From Xanthostigma xanthostigma (taxonomy: Eukaryota > Arthropoda > Insecta > Raphidioptera > Raphidiidae), in NCBI GenBank assembly GCA_963575645.1, contig OY754470.1, positions 49,383,201-49,447,200 on the forward strand: a stretch of 64,000 nucleotides of DNA. Direction: 5' to 3'. A program made the position numbers and the translations under genes. The notes under the pieces are model-generated. The model was not told the origin of the DNA, did not search any database, and saw only the letters and a program-made list of their open reading frames with translations. Each line of letters opens with the position of its first letter. Within the stretch, counting starts at the first letter, position 1. Positions 10,903-23,751 of this stretch are shown here, piece by piece.

Positions 10903-11880
10903 GCAAGCTAGTAACTATTTTACTTATAGTATTTCTTCAAATATGTACATTCATTAAGGGCACTACCCTGAACGTAGAATCCACAGTTTGGCAGCTGAGA
11001 TCGGGGACAATGCGTGTGTGGTGTCACTTAATATATTTTATCATGTTTGAAATTTCCTGAGCGACAAGTTCAGGTGCCCTTGAGTACAAAAACTCAAGTC
11101 TGGCATTTCGTACCCGTGACAACCTCCGTCTGGCAAAGGATTGAACATGTCAAAATTCGTAACTCTCAAAATATTTTTTATTACTCATGCGGGAAAAGTA
11201 GTATGTTTACGCACGCTGTTACGGTTGAAAAGCAGCTATTTTCATTTGCATGCGGAAACTTTATTTCTCGCACTGAAATTATTGTTTGCCGCACGCAAAT
11301 TCAGAGTTACAATAGTTACCAATACAATAACAATTTTAACTGAATTTTCAACTTTTTAATGATTTAATTTTAATTTTTATTACTTCTAATTTCTTTTTTT
11401 AATTCGTAATAAAATTTTAATTCAATTTAATTTGTAATAAAAAATAGTATGTCCAACTCGTGCGGCATTGTCGCACTAGTTGCACATTATACTATTATCA
11501 AGGTTGATTTTTTCAAATCTCGTACAGGCATGAAACTATAGAAACACCGAATTATTGCTACTGTCAGATTTGAAAAAATCAGCCTTGATGAAGTGTTTTG
11601 AGGGAGTTACGAATCTTGTTCAACCCTTTGCCAGACGGACGTTGTCCCGGGTACGAAATGCCAGACTTGAGTTTTTGTGCTCAAGGGCACCTGAACTTAT
11701 TGTTCAGAAAATTTCAAACATGATAAAATATATTATGTGACACCTCTAGTTTGACATCTTTAACCGGGTACACCCCACGCATGTCCCCGGTCTCAGCTGC
11801 CAGATTGCGGGTAGTGTCCTTAATGAATGTACAAAAACTTAGGTTTGAGGAAATACTATAAGTAAAATCGTCACTAGCTC
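10903..11880. repeat. Large imperfect inverted repeat
   Basis: The left arm from about 10903 (ATTTTACTTATAGTATTTC) to 11170 is repeated inverted at about 11590-11880 with small indels. Both arms contain the CTCAAGTCTGGCATTTCGTA-type segment. The centre holds a second, smaller inverted pair (11502-11590). Frames on the arms (10785-11060, 11047-11343) show no domain. Confidence 0.55.
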
Positions 11881-12605
11881 TCTTACTATTCTCTTACTAT
11901 TCTACTACTCTTACTATTAACACTTGCAATTACCGTAGAGTTTTTTTTTTTTTTTTTGAAGTATATTACTTTTTTTTAATTTTTATTTTAAGATTATGGA
12001 TTTTTTTTAACGTTCTAAAATTTTTATTTTGGACAATTTTATCGTTACCTCTTGAAACTTCTATTGCCACTTTTTTTTCTTCAAAGAAATAATTGTATAT
12101 GTGTATGTTTCGTTAATTCTCTTACACGTTTGTTATAATAACACATCAGTTGGCAATTATTGTAGAATGAAAACGTTAAAAATTAGATTTAGTACCTATT
12201 CATTTTGTTTTAATGTTGAACATAAAAATTACATATATTTTATTTGAGCTGCTATTTTTTCACGTGTATTCTTACGCATCGTTAAGTTTTAATTAAAATT
12301 TATTGTTCACCGCTTTTGTATAAAAATGCTTAACCATTCTGCGTTATACGAAAGTTTCATCTCACCTATTACAATTTCAATTTCAATAAAGTTTTTACTC
12401 GCATAACTTTTAATCGTGTTTGACATTTTCTTGCAACTTTCATACTTTGTTTTAGAATGTATTTTTATCAAAATTTTCTAACAAGCGCGTTATGGTTAAA
12501 CATCGTCCTAATCATATTATCGCAGAGTCGACTCAGCCGGGGAAAAAATAAATGTTGCCGATGTTGTGTTCGACTACACTGGTTAAGGGGTTACGCCACC
12601 TAGAG
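11881..12605. other. Unclassified AT-rich DNA
   Basis: Poly-T tracts only; nothing else is supported. Confidence 0.5.
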
Positions 12606-12607
12606 AT

Positions 12608-13283
12608 TTAAAAAAAAATTGGTTGTCTGTAAAGTCGGTTTACGGACGATAGTTTTACGTGATAACGTATTCCGTAATACATAACCTAAACCTCCCAAAA
12701 TTTGGTTTCAATCCGCTTATCCTTGGTGTCGGAATGATAAGAAATGTCAAAAGTGACGTTTGCAACTGTCAAAGTATTATGTTCTAATAATAATTAGTTA
12801 TTCCAATACTTAACTTAGAAGGCGTTGCATTTCACAAAATACTAATGTCAAAAAATTGAATTAAACATTAGAAATGCAGCCGTTTTCATGTTAAGACAAG
12901 ACATACGTTCTCTTCTAATTTCCATGTACGGCAAACAAAGACGACCGACCGCGTCGCGCCATGCATTAGACAACATTGCATTTATACAGCTATTTTTCTA
13001 TATAAATTTGTATAAAAAAACTGTTTAGGCAAATTCTGTTATACGAAATCTATGTAAAATGTTCTCCTCTTTCGTTTAAGACTGGTTTCAAACCGATCTG
13101 ATTTAAATTGAGCGAGAAATTAGCAAAAAGCACGCACAGGGTCAGGCGGAACGTTACGCGTTATGCGTTACGAACGTTAGGATTTAGGAACGTTACACTT
13201 TTTCGTGCATGCAGCCGGTGTTTTATCAATTTATAAGATTGGTGATTCATCAATTTATAAGACGTTATCACGTCAAAAATGTT
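12608..13283. repeat. Interspersed repeat G, copy 1
   Basis: Starts with ATTGGTTGTCTGTAAAGTCG and GTTTTACGTGATAACGT, and ends with GTGCATGCAGCCGGTG and AAGACGTTATCACGTCAAAA. The TACGTGATAACGT and ACGTTATCACGT ends are inverted to each other. Other copies are at 24570 and 52847. This copy has a larger centre and a short internal duplication of ATCAATTTATAAGA near its end. Confidence 0.6.
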
Positions 13284-13291
13284 TTTCTAGG

Positions 13292-13661
13292 GTATAAATC
13301 AGGGGCGGGCAAATCTTTTGACCGTCGGGCCACATTGCTGATGGAAATTCGACCGTGGGCCAAAAATGTGAAGAGCAAAAATAAAGGTTCTTTCATTCCG
13401 CAACAAAAATTTGGAGAGCAAACAAAAAAGGTCCTTTTTTAATTTCCGCAACAAAAATTTGGAGAGCAAAAAAAAGGTCTTATCAAAAAAGGTCCTTTCG
13501 TTTTTTTCGTCTGTTGTGGCCCTTGCTATTTACTATTTCTCTAAATTTTTTTTATGCGCCAAATTTTATTGCCAAACTATTTTCGCTCTTAATAATCATT
13601 TATAAAATGCTTCGCGGGCCGGACAAAAATCTACCGCCATTTGCCCAGACCTGGTATAAAT
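13292..13661. mobile_element. hAT-like MITE
   Basis: An exact 8-bp duplication GTATAAAT flanks 13300-13653. The ends CAGGGGCGGGCAAA and (inverted) CAGGTCTGGGCAAA are typical hAT-type termini. The interior is non-coding and holds two tandem copies of a motif with GCAACAAAAATTTGGAGAGC. Confidence 0.8.
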
Positions 13662-14935
13662 GAATTGTTTATATCTTTGAGAATATTTTAACCTTTTAAC
13701 TATTCCAAAATTCAAACTATTATCGAAGTTATAGCAATAACTAGTTCATATTAGTCATAGAGCATTCAATAAGTTAGTTTTTTCTTTTGCGTTTTTCTCG
13801 AAACTGCTGTTTTCAAAACAGTGTACACGGTGCGTCAAGATCCACTCAACCAATTTGATTAAAATTTACAACAGTTATTTTTATAATATTATCTACAATG
13901 TTACGTAGGATTTTTTTTGATTGGGTACCCTGTTTAAAAGTTATAAATTTTTGAAACTTAAAATTTCGATGCAAATACGAGTTTTTTTTAAAACAGCTAT
14001 TTCTGAATGAATGGAAGTTTCAACTCTAGAACGAATTTGCTCTCGATTTCGATTGTCGGGCTTGAGAGAGTCATCTACATACAGTGCTTCATAGTACAGA
14101 CGCAGATAAAAAAGAGTAATCGTATCCAAAACTGTACAATCGCGAGTGGTTAGGTACAATACGCGTGAAAACACAAGTCATTCAATCTATCTATGCATTC
14201 GATATGATTATTTTATTGAATGAATTTATCTTTAGTTTTCGATTGCGATATTTGCAAGAGTCACCTCCATGCAAAAGACGTACTGAGAGAGGTAATTGAA
14301 TGCAATTGCGCCTCGTATGGACGTGCAAACTCGTCCGCAATCGTCAATTTTCTGCCCTTACAACTCGGTGCACTTATTTCGATTTTGTCTCCGGCACTGA
14401 CGCGAAGATATTTGTAAGTTTGCAGTGCTAATATTTGTATAGGGTGATACCGATATAAACAGAATAGGAACAGTAATGGCCGACCATGTCGGAGCGACAC
14501 CTGCCCACCCGATTGGATGGCAAACACTCTTAGTATAGTACGGTCGTTGGAGGCGCACCGATGCACCTGGGGCCTCCTGGTTGATCACTGGCCGCTGGGG
14601 ATCGACCAACTACCTATACCATTTACCTTTATTTACACAGCATGCGTCCTCCGAACTATACAGAAACAACAATAATCACGATTGTTTGTTATATCTGTGT
14701 GACTCAAAGGCGAAATGGGTTATGTCGTTTTATTCGGTGTGGTAGATAAGTCATATATCTATTAATTAACTATATGAATCATTGCCTATCTACTCAATGT
14801 GCCGTGAGTGAACGCACCAAAGCGTATCGAAAATATATCTGCGTCTCTTTCTCCGATGATAGGACTGGTTGATGTACTTGCATTCAATCTGAATAAAGTA
14901 TTTCTGTTTCAAAAACTTTGTCTTTTTCTATGACG
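13662..14935. other. Unclassified region with two open minus frames
   Basis: Positions 14261-14609 are GC-richer, and two overlapping minus-strand frames are open (about 80-100 residues), one ending near a GGAG/GTGACT donor-like site. No domain is recognised, so I do not call a gene. Confidence 0.3.
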
Positions 14936-14940
14936 TTAAC

Positions 14941-15035
14941 ATGGGCGTACCCAGCATTTGGCCCAGGAGGGGGCAAATTAGAAATTTCTTAAGCCGGGTC
15001 CCCCGTGCTTGTTTTGTCCTCCTGGATACGCCAGT
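14941..15035. repeat. Short TIR element
   Basis: ATGGGCGTACCCAGCA at the left and CCTGGATACGCCAGTG at the right are inverted to each other with few mismatches, enclosing about 65 bp. It is likely a small MITE; the target duplication is not clear. Confidence 0.45.
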
Positions 15036-15182
15036 GCTTAATGCGTAAAAAAAGACAGAAGTATATGTTTGCACCCTAATAGTTCGATTGCGATTTTATT
15101 CCTATGTTTACTATAGAATAAAAGTACATAACGAACGTTTATAACACCACTTTAAGAATGCTGAACACACTAATGTAGAATT

Positions 15183-15300
15183 TTAATCACCCAGTCCACA
15201 GACTGCACAAGCCAGTGCAAGGAACTAGGATACTGGATCGAGTGATATAAAAGATCGGGAGATAGCATAATAAGTCCAAGAGTTTGCGGTGTTCCGGTTA
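15183..15300 (+). mobile_element. LINE 3' end fragment
   Basis: CACCCAGTCCACAGACTGCA ... AGGATACTGGATCGAGTGAT matches the C-terminal and 3' region of the RNase H-bearing LINE remnant at 60885-61485 (there on the minus strand). Confidence 0.6.
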
Positions 15301-15349
15301 CAAGCCGATTCCCGTTAATTAAAAAAATAAATGCAGAATGTAGATGTGT

Positions 15350-15480
15350 AGGCTTTCACGGTCGGTGTTGTTCGAAATCTTCTTGGTTTCCGGGCTTGTA
15401 GGTCGTGGTTCGTTTGTATTTCTACCTGACGTTTCGTCTACAACTGCAGTAGACATAAAGGCGATGTGGCAGCTCACAGA
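15350..15480 (-). mobile_element. PLE-like fragment, family E
   Basis: On the minus strand, stem GTCTAC-TGCAGTT-GTAGAC is followed by GAAACGTC and AGG, with CCT upstream. This is the same stem II/GAAAC/GTC/stem I order as the other families, but the CTGANGA core is replaced by a shorter TTAT. Confidence 0.4.
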
Positions 15481-15499
15481 TCAAAGACTCTTCAACTGA

Positions 15500-16655
15500 C
15501 AAAGTTATTTCTATTGGATTTCTATTTTACTTTACACACGGGTGCAAGAAATGGTCAATTTACTACCGCTACACGACAGTAGAGCTATTTTATAGGGATC
15601 GTACAAAAAATAAATTGTATATTCTTGTTGGTGGCGTCCAAACATTTTTCTTATTCTCTCACGGTATTCATATAAGTATTAATGTCTGAAATCAGTAATT
15701 CAGTGAAATATGTGTTTGTTTGTGGATTTGCTATTTCATTAGTTGATTATTATAAACTAGCAAGCATTTTTTTTTGTAGAAAACTCTAAAAATAATGTTT
15801 GAAGAAAGTTCTCTGAGAATTTTTGAGAAATGCGTGTCCACAAAAACTGACTAAAACAGTTTTGCCTTGTGACCTTAGATATTCAGTGCTTGTATTAAAT
15901 CTCGTGGAAAATCACCTGAGACAATTACAATTATACAATTCACTTGTGTGTGGTTTTTTTTTGTATTTTGCGTATTTACCTGCCTGTGCATTTATCATGA
16001 AACAAATACCAATAAAAAAAGTTAATTGCCGATTGAAACAAATTTAACTGAATTGAATGTTTAGATATTTGATAATAAAATTTAAATGCGACATATTTCT
16101 CATATTTTCTTATATCTATATATTTTTATTTTAACTTGTATGGGCGTAGAAGCTTTTTTTACGCGTGAAGTAATAACATGAGCAATTGTTACTTCAGCGA
16201 AAAATAGGAGGGAAGCTAAAAATAGATAAAATAGTTTCTTTTTTGTCGATGATGGTGACTTTGGATTGAAGAATTCTTTATCCAATCAAAAGTCTACAGA
16301 CTACAAACTAAGATTGTTAGTCATGAATATTTGAACAAAATATCGTATAAACTGTACGCCTGCCAGCCCATTTTTTTTAAAAACTAATTACGATATAATT
16401 AATTTGTTTTGGTGTAGAATCGATTGTTTTCCGTACCTGATCCGACTTTGCTCGAACTTGTAAATTAACATTTGCCACCGTTTGTTCGTTGAATTACGTT
16501 GCAAAATTGGTCTTCACGAAAAGCTATTAATTTTAACGCGATAATATATAGCCTATATATCTAAATAGTGGTGAAAGATTTTTTCAAATAGGTGCAGTGG
16601 TTCCGCATATTACCCTCTGCATCCACACAAACTCACAAAATTCGCACTGTCTCTT
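15500..16655. other. Unclassified AT-rich DNA
   Basis: Around 15555-15595 it resembles 8345-8390. Otherwise nothing is supported. Confidence 0.4.
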
Positions 16656-16660
16656 TATAA

Positions 16661-17597
16661 TACACCCATTTACATAAAAAGTGGATCACCTAAAAGTATA
16701 TGTAATTTCGATTCGTTGTATATTCAAAATTAATAAGCCGATTTTGAAAATTGTTTTTTTGTTTGATAGAGCAGAGTTTTAGGAACATTTTTATGTATGA
16801 ATTTAGAATTTCAATCAAGGCTTGATTACAGTGGAGACGGAAGAATAAGACAATGTTTTTTTTGTCAAGTTTAAAGATTCCTACGGAAAGTAGCAGCAGC
16901 AGAAGAATTTTTTCTATAATTGCATCTTATTCCTTGGCCTTTTTTGTATCGGTTCGTTTTTATTTTCAGTAATTATCTCAAATAACACCTGAGTTATAAA
17001 TAAAAATTAAAAAAACTGCATTTATTCTTTATTAATGGCGTGGCCATAAGTAGGCTGGGAATGTATCGGTATTTAGGAATAAACAAATGAATAATTTCTT
17101 TGACAGTCCGAATTTATTGATGGTTACTATTGTTTATTGTTAAGTTTTTCATTTATGTGGATATATTATTTGTTTTGTTCCTAAACACCGATCCATTCCC
17201 AGCCTAATTATGGCCACGACATTAACAAAGAATAAATGCAGTTTTTTTTAATTTTTCTTTATAACTCAGGTGTTATTTGAGATAATTACTAAAAACAAAA
17301 ACGAACCGATACAAAAAAAGCCAAGGAATAATATGCAATTAAGAAACAAATTCTACTGCTGCTGCTACTTTCCGTAGGATTCTTCAAACTTGACTAAAAA
17401 AACATTGTCTTATTCTTCCGTCTCCACTGTAATCGAGCCTTGATTGAAATTCAAAATTCATACATAAAAATGTTCCTAAAACTCTGCTCTATCAAACAAA
17501 AAAATAATTTTCAAAATAGGCTTATTAATTTTAAAAATACAACGAATCGAAATTACATATACTTTTAGGTGATCCACTTTTTATGTAACTGAGTGTA
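16661..17597. mobile_element. Tc1/mariner-like element with very long TIRs
   Basis: Element 16663-17595 is flanked by TA. The termini CACCCATTTACATAAAAAGT and (inverted) CACTCAGTTACATAAAAAGT extend into near-identical inverted arms of about 430 bp each, around a centre of about 75 bp at 17130. There is no transposase frame. The transcript would form a long dsRNA hairpin. Confidence 0.7.
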
Positions 17598-17716
17598 TTA
17601 TTACAGATCTGGTCCAGTTTCCATTATTTTAATGTTAAAAAAATTAATTTTTTGTTGTCTAGTTGATTTTTTAATCTTTAAAGTATGTAAAATGTTTTAA
17701 ATTAATTACATGCGAT

Positions 17717-17924
17717 AAAAATATTGGCTAAGATTAGTAGAAGTTTTGTTCCAAAATGTATTTGGTTGAGGAACAATTGAAATAAGCTTTACCAAAGTAT
17801 TGGCCATCCTCAGGGCCTATGAACATGTTCATAGGCCCTGAGATAGTTTTCGAAACGGTGGCCAATACTTTGGTAAAGCTTATTTCAATTGTTCCTCAAC
17901 CAAATAAATCTTCAAAAAATATTG
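17717..17924. mobile_element. Penelope-like element, family B copy 1
   Basis: The 10-bp duplication AAAAATATTG lies at 17717-17726 and 17915-17924. The two arms are inverted (TTGGTTGAGGAACAATTG; GCTTTACCAAAGTATTGGCC). The left arm alone has the extension GCTAAGATTAGTAGAAGTTT. The right arm keeps a degenerate ribozyme motif; the left arm lacks the segment from stem II through GAAACGTT. Confidence 0.75.
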
Positions 17925-18554
17925 ACATTAAAAGTACCTACAATAATCACAAAACCAATAATTTTAAATAAAAAAAAAATTTCTTTCAATTCTGAATTAA
18001 ATTGTACATCAACCATTTAAAAAAAGTCGGCAAACATTAAATATCGATTTAAAAATTATCAAGCAAAAAAAGTAAATATTATTAACGTTTTCTAATTTTC
18101 AGCGCGTCAGTTCTAGGTAAATAAAATTTATGCCTGCATACGGTAATAAACTATAACCAGTTCATTATTGGATATTTCAATTACTAGCCAGCGCCATAAA
18201 GAAATCCGTTGACATTACCTCACATTATTGTTACAGTGACCTATATTAGTGTTCTACGTGTCACCCTAGTCATTACCACGTGTACGTTTCATGATTAAAA
18301 ATATACCGTATGTATATGCTGAAAAGGCTCCCATTAAAAACTAACTGGATGCTGCGTCTAAAGTGAAACTTCATGAGTTATTAATATTGTAACCAAGTAA
18401 ACACTGAACAGAAAGGACCGTGTCAATCGTTTCCCCCTCAACGCATTAGTACCTACCTGCCAGCCAATCGGATCCAGTTCCCCCACTCCTGAGACTTGGC
18501 CGTAGCGTTTATCGTCATGCTGTTGAACAGAATTGCTCTCATCGCGGTTAAAGA
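17925..18554. other. Unclassified region
   Basis: No gene. TTTTCAG at about 18099 followed 14 bp later by CTAG/GTAAAT could mimic splice sites, but there is no coding support. Confidence 0.4.
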
Positions 18555-18882
18555 AGTTTCACTTCAATAAATAAAATTATCGACCAATTTTTCAGACAAT
18601 ATGTTAACAAAAAATATAATTAATATATTAACGTTTTGATCCGAATTTGGATCTTCTTCAGAACTGATCTAAAAAAATTAAAAAGTAATTAATATTTAGT
18701 TTCTAAGTATTTTTAATGAAATTCGTTGAGTAATATTGAAATAATGAAAAAATTATCGGATTGAAACGTTAATGTATTAATTATATTTTTTGTTAATATA
18801 TTGTCTGAAACATTGGTCGATAATTTTATTTATTAAAGAGTTCTAATCAGACGTTAATCAAAGATTTGTAGTTTCACTTCAA
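18555..18882. mobile_element. Penelope-like element, family C copy 2
   Basis: The 13-bp duplication AGTTTCACTTCAA is at 18555-18567 and 18870-18882. The inverted arms contain AATAAAATTATCGACCAATT and TTCAGACAATATGTTAAC. The right arm alone has the extension GAGTTCTAATCAGACGTTAA through TCAAAGATTT. Confidence 0.8.
18630..18668 (-). ncRNA. Hammerhead-like motif, family C
   Basis: CTGAAGA plus one A, stem II GATCC/GGATC with loop AAATTC, then AAAACGTT; the expected GAAA has become AAAA. Stem I is weak. Confidence 0.45.
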
Positions 18883-19260
18883 TTAGACGATTATTATTGT
18901 TAAAATTATAGAGAAAGGAAAAATTTGTGTAAGAATTTTGCATAGTTAAGCATCCAAAACTTCGGGTTCGTCACCGTCATGCAAGGAATATTTCAGGTTA
19001 ATATTTAGTGTTGAATTTTTTGCGATAAAACATGCTGTATAATGTGTACGTATGGACACTGAATGATAACACGATGTCAAAAAGTGTCATAATTATTCCC
19101 TGGTTAATTGATTTTCAGACGAGAAATAAAGTAAATAAATGGAGGACTTTATTTAAAGCTTAGTATAGTCTATTTTTCCTCTTTTAAGCTGTATATTTAC
19201 AGATAATAATTGTCAACAAGTATTAAAATAATAGAATATTTAAAAGACTTACAATCACTA
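18883..19260. other. Unclassified AT-rich DNA
   Basis: Nothing supported. Confidence 0.5.
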
Positions 19261-19261
19261 A

Positions 19262-19603
19262 TAATTATATGAAGGCATTCACACTGTAAAAACATTTGTT
19301 AATTAAAATTGTTTCAAATTTTTATAAAGTGTTTTTAATTTCTTTCGTGTCGTAGCATCACTGGAAGCCTGTTATAAAACATAACCTCAAAACACTGAAG
19401 AGAAGATGTAAAAAAGTAGATCGATATTTATCGATACGGAGCACAAAATCTTCCCTTGTATTATAGTTGTGTACATCTGAGTTCGCTATGTATTTGTGGT
19501 TATTCCTTTTAACACCTACCAGCATTTTATACAAATAAACACATGGTACGGTTAAAATTTTAGTTTCTATAAAACTATTTTTACAAGTCTGTCTGTAGTC
19601 CAA
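19262..19603 (-). pseudogene. Non-LTR retrotransposon RT, C-terminal remnant
   Basis: The minus frame contains SFIETKILTVPCVYLYKMLV and then DVHNYNTRE. This matches the region after the RT thumb in CR1/jockey-like elements (KIMTIPCIFIFHALI and DHDTR in the copy at 58470-59685). Past 19358 the similarity continues in another frame (LPVMLRHER, then FLINKCFYSVNAFI), so there is at least one frameshift or stop. The upstream RT is missing, so the copy is 5'-truncated. Confidence 0.65.
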
Positions 19604-21045
19604 ATAAAAAAAAATCTAATAAATTTTTTTTGCAGAATTAAAACTCTATTAAACTTAATAGAATATATAACACTTCTGTGTAATAACTACTATTTGATTT
19701 ATTTTAACCGACCAGTGCTGGTAAATTTTATACAAAACGAATTTAATACCATGTTCGGCTAAAAAACCTCTTTTTTTGTGGCCATGTGTGTCATAAGCTA
19801 TGAGAACGATCGTACACAACCTATTTTTGTTTCATTTATACAGCAAAACATGAGAGCTCTCGCATACAACACAGTACGACAACTAGCCTATCAGATATAG
19901 CCACGAGGTACGATACAATTCAGTAATCCAACTGAACTCATTGCAATTACACGCTTAGTCGGCAAACTGACCGCGACGTTCGTCGATGTATGGTGACAAC
20001 AGTTTTCCAACGGTTATAAGCGGGAAAAATCTCGAGACTCGATTTACATACCTACACGGTTGTACGGAACCTTCGGTGCGCGACTTCTATTCTGGTTGGT
20101 ATAAGAAAAAATATCTGACACGATTATGGCATCTTTGCGGTATTCGCGCTTAAAATACAAACTGTCTGTCGCCAATTTCTGCATTCGTGCAGAATCAATT
20201 TTGAATGTGACCTTTTCTTTTTCTGAATGCACGTCACTGCTAACCCCGCCTCCAGTAAGACGAGATATGAGATGAAGTCTGGAACACGGACTTTTCCCAT
20301 ATATCTGTCTGTACGCTGAACGGCTTAAGAGTTTTCTCTGTACAGAGCATGCATCAAAACCCCGTGCTTTGCGCTCTTTTTCCTTCTCTCACCCTTCTTA
20401 TGTCTACTCCCTACTATTACAGTCAACCCTTTCTCTGAACTTGTCACACTTTCGCATTCCTTAATACACACAGTCACGACAAAAGTTCGCCGCGCCGTGT
20501 ACCCGAATATATTTTTTTAAAGAATTGGGCTTTTGAATGAAATTTTTTTTTGTCATAAATGGAAAGATCGTATATAAGTTTTATAACAAAACTATTTTTC
20601 TTTTTTTTATTTTCGTTATAATTCAAAAGTTATATCAAATTAAAAATAAATTTTTGTACCCAGTTCCGAAAACGCGCCGACATTTCCCGAACATAATGTG
20701 ACGTCATAATGTTTTAGTCAATACACAATATGTAGAAGCCATTGATAGTATACTGCGTATATACATTTTACCATTATGACGTCACAACTGTCAAAAACAA
20801 TTTTAGTGCGTTTGTAGTCACGTGATTTTTTTTAATATTTTATCAATTTTAAATTGCTTATAATTAATTTAAAAAAGTTTTTCGAAAGTTTTTCGCATCG
20901 ATTATTTATCAATATTATTTATAATAAAGTTTTAAAAGACAATAAAAAAATCGATAATTATTTTTTTTTCAAAAGCCTAATTATCACATTTTTAGCTGTC
21001 GCGTTTTTGCTGATGCAAGAATAATACGAGCATACCTTATTTATA
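19604..21045. other. Unclassified region
   Basis: A 62-codon minus frame at 20044-20232 ends in a donor-like GTGTAG/GTATGT and has plausible codon use, but no family is recognised. Positions 20697-20788 contain an inverted GTGACGTCATAATG pair. AT-rich otherwise. Confidence 0.3.
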
Positions 21046-21356
21046 TACAAAACTGTGCTAAGATTAGTAGAAGTTTTGTTTCAAAATATGTATTGAAGGA
21101 GATTTATTTGGTTGAGGAACATTTACCATCTCAACTTGCATTGAGGTATGTTATAATGTTTGGTTTATCTGATTTGTAATGCATTTATTTGTAATTTGGA
21201 AATGATAATAATATTAATGTAATTGAACACTGTACAAGTTCATAGGCCCTGAGGATGAAAATATAATTTTCGAAACGTTGGCCACAAGTTTTACTTTGGT
21301 AAACCTTATTTCTATTGTTCGTCAACCAAATAAATCTCCTTCAATGTTTACAAAAC
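21046..21356. mobile_element. Penelope-like element, family B copy 2
   Basis: The 8-bp duplication TACAAAAC is at 21046-21053 and 21349-21356. The left end carries the extension GCTAAGATTAGTAGAAGTTT and a short piece of inverted arm. The right arm holds the best-preserved family B ribozyme motif and ends CAACCAAATAAATCTCC. Confidence 0.7.
21245..21283 (+). ncRNA. Hammerhead-like ribozyme motif, family B
   Basis: Stem I GGCC/GGCC, core CTGAGGA (21249-21255) plus T, stem II GAAAAT/ATTTTC with loop ATA, GAAA at 21272-21275, and cleavage triplet GTT directly before the second GGCC. This has the same layout as family A with completely different helix sequences. Confidence 0.6.
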
Positions 21357-21378
21357 CTTCAAAAATGCAAATAACAAT

Positions 21379-21569
21379 TTCTTCATACCTCAAATCTTTG
21401 ATTAACGTCTGATTAGAACTCTTCAATAAATAAAATTTTCGACCAATTTGCAGACAATATATTAACAAAATATAATTAATACATTAACGTTAATGTATTA
21501 ATTATATTTTGTTAATATATTGTCTGAAAAATTGGTCGATAATTTTATTTATTGAATTCTTCATACCTC
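21379..21569. mobile_element. Penelope-like element, family C copy 3 (minimal)
   Basis: The 13-bp duplication TTCTTCATACCTC flanks only 165 bp. The left extension (AAATCTTTGATTAACGTCTG) and the two arms meet directly at the palindrome CATTAACGTTAATG, with no loop. The ribozyme core has been lost on both sides. Confidence 0.8.
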
Positions 21570-21805
21570 GATAGAAAGTATATACAATCGACATCAGGCA
21601 GAGAGTCTAACATTTGCGCATTGGTGGGATTACACGCACTGATGCGGGAAGTACGTAAAAACATCTGTAACTTAAAAAGTTTTTGAATTCGCTTCTTCTC
21701 AAAGCCTAAAACCTACATTACTTAAAGTATTATCAGTGAGTCATCGTGAATAAGTATACAAACAAAAGGTTCTGTCAAGAACTTTATTAATTTTCACTAT
21801 TAGAA

Positions 21806-21936
21806 CAGTTGAACCTCGTTAAGTTAAAAATTGAACTTCTTAAACATCTCTAACTTCGACTCTCGATAAGTAAAGAACTCGATAACTTAAATTTTTCAAC
21901 GTTTCGTTTGAACTTTAACTTATCGAGGTTCTACTG
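21806..21936. mobile_element. Short pogo/Tigger-like MITE
   Basis: CAGTTGAACCTCGTTAAGTT and (inverted) CAGTAGAACCTCGATAAGTT form the ends of a 131-bp element. A TA follows on the right; the left TA has decayed. Confidence 0.55.
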
Positions 21937-23750
21937 TATATGGATCTGACGACACATTACAAAATCGTGCTACAAAAAAGACGTGTGTGCGTTGACAGTT
22001 TTATTTTTTGTATCGCAGTTCTATTACAATTACATAGTTGGTATACATTACCATTTGCAGTCACTAACACACTGCAGTGTCCCCAACACAAGTTAGGTAT
22101 AGAAAACAGCATAAAAGCGCTCTAACGAATTGTATACTATTTTGTACAAAGCCACTTCAATGACTAATAGTTACACTTATTTTAAAAGGCAACCCCTATA
22201 AATTTATTTTTCTACTTACAAGAGTTTTTTTTTGTTAAATATAACTGGGGTGTTAATTTATTTAAGGTTGCGTGCTTGTACCAGAATTGAACAGATCCAT
22301 TTATAGAGTCTGAATCATAAATGGGCCACGTCATCCGTATCTTAACAAGTATTAAATGCTGCCATTAAAAATGGATGAAAGATAGAGCGTGTGACGACCA
22401 GCTTCTATATTATAACAGCACTATGTTGAAAAGAGTTGTATTTCTTTTCAAACACAGTCACTTGTGTCGTCTACCTTTCGATGCGCTGTCCAGTTCACTA
22501 TGTCTATGGTCTGGATAGTAAGTTCTCCTAATCTTTTATTTCATGTGTACGCTAGATGATTATAAATATTGTAACACAACTATTTTTGTTCGTGGTGGAA
22601 AATATTTATATACAATAGTGAAACGTTAACAAAACAAATAAAAAAACTAAAAGCACTTCTCTATAACGTAACAGAAACAAAACAACAAATTCTAATTAAT
22701 AAAATAAAAGAATAAATAACAAAGGATACTAAGTCACTATTTATGTACACTAAACAATATATGACTATATATACAAGATTATTTATATTGATCCAGTTTT
22801 ATATAATTTCAATCAATGGTTTATTAACCACAGTGCACTTGTAATTTCGTACACAGTTCATTTATCTATTTATCTCAGCAGTTACATCAGTACTGTTCAC
22901 GGTACTGACTGTCACTTTATGTCGATTGTTCACTCGATGAAACACACGATACCTAACTGTCTATCGCGGTGGTATATGCGCTGGATAGTTCTTTCTTTTT
23001 CATGCATTCATTGTTTTCTGGAATTTGACAAGTACAACTTTTGCAATATTTCTTTGATTTTTGTTAATTTTCTAAAAAAACTGATGAACCGATTTTGCTA
23101 AAATTTATATGGGACCAACTTTGTGACATACTCTATCGAATAATAAAAAAATCGGTCTACAACCGGTGAAGATATCGACGGACAGACATACAAAAAAAAA
23201 TACAATCGAATAGACAACCTCCTCCTTTTTTTGAATTCGATTGAGAAGATGTAGCACCCAGATTTTCCGAGTAACCGTATATTTTTTTAATGTGTGGAAG
23301 ATAATTGCAAAAAAGAGAGATAAAAAGAAAGGTAAAAGAAAAATACATAGCGTTGCTTTTGCGTTAAGTAAGCATAATATAGCATACCTTTAAACTGTCA
23401 TTCAAGTGTGTATGTTGATTCAACCTTAAAAAAACATTTTTTGCAGCTCGTCTAATTTCTTTTCACGTGACACGACGGCTGGATTTTATTTTCTGTTTTT
23501 AATTAACGAACGCGTACGGTGTCGGCAGCGTCGTTGGCGTCGGCGCCGTTAGTGACAGACTCTGCGGGCAGCACACTGTTATTGGTGTACCGTGACTATA
23601 AGCGCTTTCCTTTTACGTTTGAACGGTTCACTGTCGCCAACATAATACAGTTGTAATAAAAAAAATGCTATACAATATATATTATTAATAATAATATATT
23701 ATTATTATTATTATTATGTCGGATTAGTGAAAACGACGATTTACAGTGTA
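21937..23750. other. Unclassified region
   Basis: Holds a GC-rich patch at 23508-23600 (repeated GTCGGC/GGCGTCGG), an (ATT)n microsatellite at about 23680-23717, and otherwise AT-rich DNA. No gene is supported. The patch could belong to a promoter or 5' exon. Confidence 0.35.
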
Positions 23751-23751
23751 A